Part shown: positions 7,250 through 11,712 of the stretch, one piece after another
Layout of the letters: the number at the start of each line of letters is the position of its first letter
Position numbering within the stretch: position 1 is the first letter of the stretch
Assembly (NCBI GenBank): GCA_946886645.1
Contig: CAMPIY010000029.1
Span: 1 to 11,712, forward strand
Direction of reading: 5' to 3'
Source of the DNA: an uncultured Sphingomonas sp.
GTDB taxonomy: Bacteria; Pseudomonadota; Alphaproteobacteria; Sphingomonadales; Sphingomonadaceae
DNA: 11,712 nucleotides
Program-made: the position numbers and the translations under genes
Notes under the pieces: generated by a model
Databases searched by the model: none
What the model saw: only the letters and a program-made list of their open reading frames with translations
What the model was told of the DNA's origin: nothing

Positions 7250-7597
7250 ATGAACAGCGCCGAACCCTCATCGATCCCCCATGCCCGCTACGGCATTGGT
7301 GAAATGGTGCGGCATCGCCTGCTCGATTTCCGCGGCGTGGTTTTCGACGTCGACCCGGTCTTCGCCAACAGCGACGAATGGTATGAAGCCATTCCCGAAG
7401 CCATGCGGCCGTCCAAGGACCAGCCCTTCTACCACCTGCTCGCCGAAAATTCGGAGTCGAGCTACGTCGCCTATGTCAGCCAGCAGAATCTGGTGGCGGA
7501 CGAAGAAGGCGAACCGATCGACCATCCGGCCATTTCGACCCTATTCGAAGGGTTCGACGGCGAGCGCTATAAATTAAAGCCGGAGCACAGACACTAA
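7250..7597 (+). CDS. hspQ: Heat shock protein HspQ (hemimethylated-DNA-binding/YccV domain)
   Basis: A 115-residue HspQ-family protein, close in size to E. coli HspQ (about 105). Characterised members affect proteolysis (Lon specificity) and were first described as hemimethylated-DNA binders; which role applies here is not known. Family blocks seen: YGIGEMVRHRLLDFRGVVFDVDP (residues about 14-36, quoted in two parts: YGIGEMVRHRLL and DFRGVVFDVDP), PFYHLLAE, and YVAYVSQQNLV followed by an acidic segment and the HP/F-G C-terminal part. The ATG at 7250 is chosen because the conserved domain begins about 13 residues later and no closer Met precedes it. No Shine-Dalgarno sequence is visible upstream, which fits a leaderless transcript. 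The gene is divergent from GH130 and convergent with the TonB-dependent receptor, with a hairpin directly after its stop. Confidence 0.94.
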   Translation: MNSAEPSSIPHARYGIGEMVRHRLLDFRGVVFDVDPVFANSDEWYEAIPEAMRPSKDQPFYHLLAENSESSYVAYVSQQNLVADEEGEPIDHPAISTLFEGFDGERYKLKPEHRH

Positions 7598-7621
7598 GCG
7601 GAGGCCGTTGCCGGCCTCCGC
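7598..7621. terminator. Bidirectional hairpin between hspQ and receptor gene
   Basis: A perfect 10-bp stem, GCGGAGGCCG (7598-7607) and CGGCCTCCGC (7612-7621), with a 4-base TTGC loop. It starts directly after the hspQ stop and lies 7 bp past the receptor stop on the other strand, so it can serve both. The run of T after the stem is poor on both strands (TCCATGAT on plus, TTAGTGTCT on minus), so it may need Rho or act mainly as an RNA-end stabiliser. Confidence 0.7.
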
Positions 7622-7628
7622 TCCATGA

Positions 7629-10271
7629 TCAGAAATTCACCGACACGCGGCCGTACAGGAACCGGCCGTTGAAACCGAACGGCGAGAAGTTGCTGAACGG
7701 CGTCACATAACGCGTCGATGGCAGGTTGACCGTCAATCCGGAATCCGGGTCGACCGCCTGCCCGCGCGGGGTGTTGGTCGGATAGACATCGAAGATGTTG
7801 TTTCCGCCCAGCGCCAGCGTCAGCCGGTCGCCCATCGGCTTGAAGCGGAACTCCAGGTCGGTGATCCACTTGGCCGCCAGGTGGATGTCCTGGACCCCGC
7901 TTGCGGGTGCGCCGGCGTCCAGCGCCTTGCCGTAGCGGGTCGACCGCAGCGTCAGGCCGAACCAGTCACGCTCATAGTCCGCCGACAGGTTGATCTTGTT
8001 GCGCGGCTGCCCCTTCACGAGCCGGAGCGATTCCTGGCGGCCGAAGAGCACGAGATTGGGAACTTCCGACAAGGCGCCGGGCGCGGCCAGCACCTTGCGG
8101 ATCTTGGTCTTGTTGAGATTGAGGCCCGCGGTCAGGTTCAACCGGCCGCCGGCGATGTCGGGCACGCGATAGGTCGTCACAAGGTCCAGGCCCTTGGTGC
8201 GGGTATCGACGCCGTTGACGAAGAAACGCGCCGCGTTGACCGTCGGGAACCCCGCCGCATTGAGGATTTCCGCGATCGAGAAGCCGGGATCGGCACCGGT
8301 CGGGTTGCCGAGCCCATCGCGGGTGGCCTGCAGGTTGTCGGTGACGACGATGCGGTCGTCGATATCGACCTGGTAGACGTCCAGCGTGATATTCAGGCGC
8401 GGAATCGCGGTGACGACGATCCCGGCCGAATAATTCTTCGACCGCTCTGGCTCCAGGGGCGTCGCGCCCAGCGCGATCGCCACCGGGTTGTTGACCGGCA
8501 ATGTGACCGTGTCGAGCAGGACACCGGCGACATTGTTGGTGGCTTGGGCAGCGTAGAATTGCTGCTGAAGCGACGGAGCGCGGAAGCCGGTCGAGGCCGA
8601 GGCCCGAAGCGCAATTCCGTCGATCGGCTCGAAACGAGCCGCCAGCTTCCAGTTCCAGTCCGAACCGAAGTCCGAATAGTCCTCGTACCGGAGCGCCGCC
8701 TGGATGCTGAACCGGTCGGTGATATCGGTGTCGAGCTCGGCATAACCGGACCAGTTGTGCCGCTTGTTCTTCTCGTCGACACGAACGCCGCCGATGGACG
8801 GCTGGAAGCCCGGGAACACCTGCGCTCCGGGGGCACCGCCCGCCGGGCCGTTGGCATAGCTGTTGGGCTCGCCCGGCCGGATGTCGAACATCTCCCGGCG
8901 ATATTCCGCGCCCAGCGCCAGCGTCGTCTTCTTGCCGAAGCCGAGGTTCAGGTCGCGGCTGACGTCCAGGTTGAACAATGTCTGGCTGTAGGTCAGGCCG
9001 CCGGAATCGAACTCGGTCTGCGAATCCGCCCCGAAGGAGCGGTTGAGGCTGTTCTTGATGGTGAAGTCGACCCGGTCGCGGCCATATTGGCCCGACAGGT
9101 CCCAACGCCATCCGGCCAGTGCGCCGCGAACGCCGAGCGTTCCCGCATAGTCGTCGGTGTCGGTGGTGATCAGCGGCAGGAAGCCGTCGGGATAAATGGC
9201 CGGGACGTTCCGGGCATCGTTGGCCAGCCGGTAGAAGCCGGCGCTTTCGCCCTTGCGGTCGTTATAGCTGCCGAACGCATAGACTTCGGTTTCCCCGCCG
9301 CCGACCGGCATGTCGGCATTGACGAAAATCTTGGCGTCGCGCGTATCCGGATCGCCGTAGCGGTGGCTGAACCGGTCGAAGGTCAGTTCGCGCGGATCGA
9401 GCGCGGGCCCGATCAGATTATATTGCCGCCGCGGGTCGGCGCCGGTCCGGTTGGTGTCGTTGCGATCCTGAAACTCGCCGGCGATGTTGATCTGTCCCTC
9501 GGCGCCGATGGGCAAACCGATCACGCCGGCCAGTGTGAGCGTTTCCCCGTCGCGGCGCTTGCGGTCCTTGCCGGTGTAATCCAGCTCGAGCGTGCCGTCC
9601 GGCGCGAGGACGGGCGTATCGCCCGGTCCGGTCACCACCCCGCTATATGTCTGCACGTCGTCGACATGGGTAAAATATTGCCCGTAGGTCGCGGTCGCCT
9701 TTCCGCCGGAGCGGGCGCTGCGCAGCTGGAAGTTGATGACGCCGGCAATCGCGTCGGATCCATATTGGGCGGCCGCGCCGTCGCGCAGCACCTCGACGCG
9801 GGACAAGGCGATCGTCGGGATCAGGTTGACGTCGACCGCCGAGGTTCCGCGTCCGACCGACCCGTTGATGTTCAGCAGGGCCGACGTGTGCCGCCGCTTG
9901 CCATTGATCAGGACCAGCGTCTGGTCCGGCCCGAGGCCGCGCAGGGTTGCCGGGCGGATGACGTCGGTGCCGTCGGTGATCGATGGCTGCGGGAAGTTGA
10001 AGCTGGGCACTTCCTGCGTGAGCGCGCGGTTGATTTCCGTATGGCCACTCTGGGCCAGCGTTTCGGCGCTGAGGACGTCGACCGGAACGGGGCTGTCGGC
10101 GACCGTGCGGTCCGTCCGGCGCGTTCCGGTGACGATGATTTCGGCCGAGGCATTGTCGCTGTCCGCCTGGGGCGCTGCGGGCGCCGCCGGCTGATCCTGG
10201 GCGGCTGCGGCGCTGGTAAAGGCCAAGGTGGAAAGGCTCGCGAGAAGAATGGCACGAAGCGCAAGGGACAT
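7629..10271 (-). CDS. TonB-dependent outer-membrane receptor
   Basis: An 880-residue outer-membrane receptor that would import a ligand into the periplasm using TonB energy. A signal peptide covers residues 1-25 (hydrophobic LALRAILLASLSTLAF, then AAAAQ). A TonB-box-like EIIVTGTRR follows at 44-52, then the plug domain (about 60-180) with LRGLGPDQTLVLINGKRRH, GRGTSAVDVNLIP, and the closing signature LRDGAAAQYGSDAIAGVINF. The rest is a 22-stranded-type barrel rich in aromatic and Gly/Asp residues, ending in RVSVNF with the C-terminal Phe typical of outer-membrane proteins. The start at 10271 is preferred to an upstream in-frame ATG (10298) because GGGGGAG lies 7 bases before it and it begins the signal peptide. 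The NGKRRH/RGTSAVD plug type is, from memory, common in sphingomonads and Xanthomonas carbohydrate or unknown-substrate receptors. Substrate unknown; no adjacent degradation genes reveal it. Confidence 0.96.
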   Translation of the reverse strand: MSLALRAILLASLSTLAFTSAAAAQDQPAAPAAPQADSDNASAEIIVTGTRRTDRTVADSPVPVDVLSAETLAQSGHTEINRALTQEVPSFNFPQPSITDGTDVIRPATLRGLGPDQTLVLINGKRRHTSALLNINGSVGRGTSAVDVNLIPTIALSRVEVLRDGAAAQYGSDAIAGVINFQLRSARSGGKATATYGQYFTHVDDVQTYSGVVTGPGDTPVLAPDGTLELDYTGKDRKRRDGETLTLAGVIGLPIGAEGQINIAGEFQDRNDTNRTGADPRRQYNLIGPALDPRELTFDRFSHRYGDPDTRDAKIFVNADMPVGGGETEVYAFGSYNDRKGESAGFYRLANDARNVPAIYPDGFLPLITTDTDDYAGTLGVRGALAGWRWDLSGQYGRDRVDFTIKNSLNRSFGADSQTEFDSGGLTYSQTLFNLDVSRDLNLGFGKKTTLALGAEYRREMFDIRPGEPNSYANGPAGGAPGAQVFPGFQPSIGGVRVDEKNKRHNWSGYAELDTDITDRFSIQAALRYEDYSDFGSDWNWKLAARFEPIDGIALRASASTGFRAPSLQQQFYAAQATNNVAGVLLDTVTLPVNNPVAIALGATPLEPERSKNYSAGIVVTAIPRLNITLDVYQVDIDDRIVVTDNLQATRDGLGNPTGADPGFSIAEILNAAGFPTVNAARFFVNGVDTRTKGLDLVTTYRVPDIAGGRLNLTAGLNLNKTKIRKVLAAPGALSEVPNLVLFGRQESLRLVKGQPRNKINLSADYERDWFGLTLRSTRYGKALDAGAPASGVQDIHLAAKWITDLEFRFKPMGDRLTLALGGNNIFDVYPTNTPRGQAVDPDSGLTVNLPSTRYVTPFSNFSPFGFNGRFLYGRVSVNF

Positions 10272-10374
10272 GACGTCACTCCCCCTATTGATCGCCAATC
10301 CAAAAAGGTTGGCCAGTTGCGAAGAGATACGGAAACGCGGGTCCGGTAAAGCGCCCAGGCGGAAGCGGGCACCA

Positions 10375-10404
10375 TTTATCGGGGGTGTTGTTGCGTCATA
10401 GCAA
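10375..10404 (-). promoter_or_regulatory. Candidate promoter of the TonB-dependent receptor
   Basis: On the minus strand TTGCTA (10404-10399) and GATAAA (10380-10375) are 18 bp apart, each matching 4 of 6 consensus bases. The predicted transcript would have a leader of about 100 nt before the ATG at 10271. The -35 falls inside the dyad at 10388-10407, suggesting regulation. Confidence 0.35.
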
Positions 10405-10407
10405 CAA
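10388..10407. promoter_or_regulatory. Perfect dyad, candidate operator
   Basis: TTGTTGC (10388-10394), 6-base spacer GTCATA, GCAACAA (10401-10407): a perfect 7-bp inverted repeat 20 bp long. It lies between the receptor and rplU genes and overlaps the candidate receptor -35. The half-site length and spacing fit a dimeric repressor or activator site. No regulator gene is in the window to assign to it. Confidence 0.5.
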
Positions 10408-10428
10408 TCCGGACGGCCCAGTCTGCGG

Positions 10429-10457
10429 TTGACAGAATCGCCACCGGCCCATAGGCG
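10429..10457 (+). promoter_or_regulatory. Candidate rplU-rpmA promoter
   Basis: A perfect -35 TTGACA (10429-10434) is followed after 17 bp by TAGGCG (10452-10457), a weak -10. Strong -35 with loose -10 is common in alphaproteobacterial housekeeping promoters. The start would be near 10464, giving a leader of about 70 nt before rplU. It also explains why the in-frame TTG here is not a real start codon. Confidence 0.55.
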
Positions 10458-10467
10458 GCACGCTTTC

Positions 10468-10493
10468 CCGCGCGAGGCCTCGTGGCCACGCGG
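10468..10493 (+). promoter_or_regulatory. Hairpin in the rplU leader
   Basis: CCGCG (10468-10472) pairs with CGCGG (10489-10493) and GGCC (10476-10479) with GGCC (10484-10487), leaving a small asymmetric internal loop and a TCGT loop. Two 10-bp palindromes, CGAGGCCTCG and CGTGGCCACG, overlap within it. It would form near the 5' end of the predicted leader and may affect mRNA stability or autogenous control. No T run follows, so it is unlikely to be a terminator. Confidence 0.35.
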
Positions 10494-10536
10494 CCAAACC
10501 TTGCGCGGTCAATTGTTACGGAAAGTGATAAGGCCC

Positions 10537-11037
10537 ATGTTCGCTATCGTGCGCACGGGTGGCAAGCAGTATCGCGTTGCCCCCGGAGACAAGATCGTCG
10601 TCGAGAAGCTGGCCGGCGAGGCCGGTGACAGCATCGACCTCACCGATGTCCTGCTCGCGGGCGAAGGGTCGGACCTGAAGTCGACCAGCGGCCTGACCGT
10701 CGCGGCGAAGATCGTCGCCCAGGCGAAGGGCGAGAAGGTCACCGTCTTCAAGAAGCGCCGCCGGCACAATTACCGCCGCAAGAAGGGCCACCGCCAGCAG
10801 CACACGATTCTCGAGATCGTGAGCATCGGCGGCAAGGGCGCGAGCAAGAAGGCTGAAGCGCCCAAGGCTGAAAAGGCCGAGGCTGCTGCGCCTGCGAAGG
10901 AAGCCGCGCCCAAGAAGGCTGCCGCTCCAAAGAAGGAAGCAGCGCCGAAGGCCGAAGCCAAGTCGACAAAGGATGCTGCACCTGCTAAGGCGGCAGCGAA
11001 GAAGGCAGCCCCCAAGGCCGCCGCGAAGAAGAAGTAA
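10537..11037 (+). CDS. rplU: Large ribosomal subunit protein L21 with Lys/Ala-rich tail
   Basis: Ribosomal protein L21 (bL21), a 23S rRNA-binding protein of the 50S subunit. It is 166 residues against 103 in E. coli. The conserved core occupies about residues 1-100: [18 protein letters not shown] at the N-terminus, then [20 protein letters not shown] and HTILEIVSI. The last 65 residues are a low-complexity tail of Lys, Ala, Pro and Glu ([16 protein letters not shown] style). Such tails are, from memory, common on L21 of alphaproteobacteria. The start at 10537 is chosen because MFAIV is the conserved L21 beginning; ATAAGG lies just upstream as a modest ribosome site. rpmA follows after 9 bp, the usual L21-L27 operon. 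Confidence 0.98.
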   Translation: MFAIVRTGGKQYRVAPGDKIVVEKLAGEAGDSIDLTDVLLAGEGSDLKSTSGLTVAAKIVAQAKGEKVTVFKKRRRHNYRRKKGHRQQHTILEIVSIGGKGASKKAEAPKAEKAEAAAPAKEAAPKKAAAPKKEAAPKAEAKSTKDAAPAKAAAKKAAPKAAAKKK

Positions 11038-11046
11038 GAGCTTAAG

Positions 11047-11319
11047 ATGGCACATAAAAAGGCAGGCGGCTCGTCGCGTAACGGCCGCGATTCAGAATCG
11101 AAGCGCCTCGGCGTGAAGAAGTTCGGCAGCGAAGCGGTTCGCGCCGGCAACATCATCGTCCGTCAACGCGGCACCAAATGGTACCCGGGCAACAATGTTG
11201 GCCTGGGCAAAGACCATACGCTTTTTGCGCTTACGGACGGTCGCGTCTGTTTCCGCGACGGCAAGCTCGGTCGCAAATACGTCCACGTAGAAGCGATTAT
11301 GCCGGAGGCGGCGGAATAA
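11047..11319 (+). CDS. rpmA: Large ribosomal subunit protein L27
   Basis: Ribosomal protein L27 (bL27), 90 residues, the usual length, whose N-terminus reaches toward the peptidyl-transferase centre of the 50S subunit. It begins [18 protein letters not shown] with the N-terminal tail in its mature form, so no Firmicutes-type cleaved extension is present. Further blocks are [32 protein letters not shown] and GRKYVHV. It lies 9 bp after rplU and is co-transcribed. A rho-independent terminator lies about 70 bp downstream. Confidence 0.99.
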   Translation: MAHKKAGGSSRNGRDSESKRLGVKKFGSEAVRAGNIIVRQRGTKWYPGNNVGLGKDHTLFALTDGRVCFRDGKLGRKYVHVEAIMPEAAE

Positions 11320-11337
11320 TAGGGATCGGTCGATAAA

Positions 11338-11362
11338 GGGCCGCTCCCGGAGGGGGCAGCCC
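11338..11362 (+). other. Hairpin downstream of rpmA
   Basis: GGGCCGCTCCC (11338-11348) can pair with GGGGGCAGCCC (11352-11362) with one C/A mismatch and one G-T wobble around a GGA loop. It lies 18 bp past the rpmA stop and 28 bp before the main terminator and lacks a T run. It probably stabilises the transcript 3' end or acts as an RNA-processing structure. Confidence 0.4.
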
Positions 11363-11389
11363 AAGTCGAGACCTACAAAACCGGACTCG

Positions 11390-11428
11390 AAAAGGGAGAA
11401 GAGGGAAGCCCCCTCTCCTCCCTTTTTT
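11390..11428 (+). terminator. Rho-independent terminator of rplU-rpmA
   Basis: GGGAG (11394-11398) pairs with CTCCC (11418-11422) and AGAGGG (11400-11405) with CCCTCT (11411-11416), with one A/C mismatch between and a 5-base loop. Flanking AAAA pairs with the first of six T residues (11423-11428). This is the textbook form and the strongest terminator in the window. Confidence 0.9.
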
Positions 11429-11501
11429 GTTGCGTCTCAATCTTCTCCCGAAACTGAAACAGAGCGGCCGTAGCGGGCCGTTCGAGAGGAGAAGGAAGCG
11501 A

Positions 11502-11712
11502 ATGATGTTCGCCCGTACCGACCGACTGCTGTTACGACCCGGCTGGGCCGAGGATGCGCCGGCGCTGGCGCGCGCGATTGCCGACGAGCAGATCGTGCGC
11601 AACCTCGCGACGGCACCTAGGCCCTATGGGCTGAAAGACGCGGAAGCGTTCCTCGCGTCCCCCCGCGACCCGGTCATGCCCAGCTTCCTGATCACCGAGC
11701 GAACGGACGGGG
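11502..11712 (+). CDS. GNAT-family acetyltransferase, RimJ/RimL-like (3' end outside window)
   Basis: The first 70 residues of a protein beginning MMFARTDRLLLRPGWAED, the standard opening of RimJ/RimL-type (Acetyltransf_3) N-acetyltransferases, followed by DEQIVRNLATAPRPYGLKDA, the usual substrate-side segment. The acetyl-CoA loop lies beyond the window edge, so the superfamily call rests on the N-terminal part only. A strong ribosome site, GAGGAGAAGG, precedes the ATG at 11502; an adjacent second ATG (11505) is an alternative. It follows the rpmA terminator, so it probably has its own promoter, though none is clear in the sequence. Substrates of such enzymes include ribosomal-protein N-termini and amino sugars; neither can be chosen here. 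Confidence 0.8.
   Translation, partial: MMFARTDRLLLRPGWAEDAPALARAIADEQIVRNLATAPRPYGLKDAEAFLASPRDPVMPSFLITERTDG

Noticed and set aside
6037..7302. A 421-residue plus-strand frame opposite GH130
   Set aside because: GH130 motifs are on the minus strand, and this frame has no family features and no ribosome site.
10271..10278. TGACGTCA palindrome at the receptor start codon
   Set aside because: It is an 8-bp palindrome placed between the ribosome site and the start codon; no bacterial regulator in this context is implied and it is probably chance.
7881..10349. An 822-residue open frame on the plus strand opposite the TonB-dependent receptor
   Set aside because: It is antisense to a receptor gene with signal peptide, plug and barrel signatures. 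Its protein has no recognisable domains and it reads as the usual long shadow frame in GC-rich codons.
10429..10536. An upstream TTG start extending rplU by 36 residues
   Set aside because: The TTG is part of a perfect -35 element TTGACA. L21 proteins begin at MFAIV, and the extension shows no conserved character.

Overview
The window looks like ordinary chromosome from a GC-rich alphaproteobacterium, most likely a sphingomonad. The reasons are a clustered Entner-Doudoroff (ED) gene set, a large carbohydrate-type TonB-dependent receptor, a small proline-rich TonB with a C-terminal domain of the kind common in sphingomonads, an L21 with a long Lys/Ala tail, and a dispersed palindromic repeat of a style I associate with sphingomonad genomes. 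Taxon assignment is inference; there is no rRNA here.

Layout. Positions 1-5247 (minus strand) hold a compact central-carbon cluster, in transcription order zwf, edd, eda, a tonB-family gene, and pgl, whose 3' end lies outside the window. zwf/edd overlap by 8 bp and edd/eda by 4 bp. The gaps to tonB and pgl are 37 and 58 bp. Together zwf, pgl, edd and eda convert glucose-6-phosphate to pyruvate and glyceraldehyde-3-phosphate. A tRNA-Ser(CGA) gene (5299-5388, minus) lies 51 bp upstream of zwf with no visible terminator between them. Further upstream on the minus strand are a GNAT acetyltransferase and a GH130-family glycoside phosphorylase/hydrolase, 20 bp apart and probably co-transcribed.

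Divergent from GH130 is hspQ (plus). A 67-bp intergenic region separates them and carries an inverted repeat, a possible EcfG-type stress promoter and a possible sigma70-type promoter. hspQ converges on a TonB-dependent receptor gene (7629-10271, minus), with a strong hairpin between the two stop codons. A 265-bp divergent region then holds a perfect 7-bp-arm dyad, candidate promoters in both directions and a leader hairpin. It precedes rplU-rpmA (ribosomal proteins L21 and L27, plus), which end in a clear rho-independent terminator. The start of a second GNAT acetyltransferase closes the window.

There is no CRISPR array, prophage, insertion sequence or defence system. The most interesting features are a 73-bp palindromic repeat lying in frame inside edd and apparently translated into about 22 extra residues, a tonB gene embedded in the ED cluster, and several short regulatory-looking dyads and promoters in the divergent intergenic regions.
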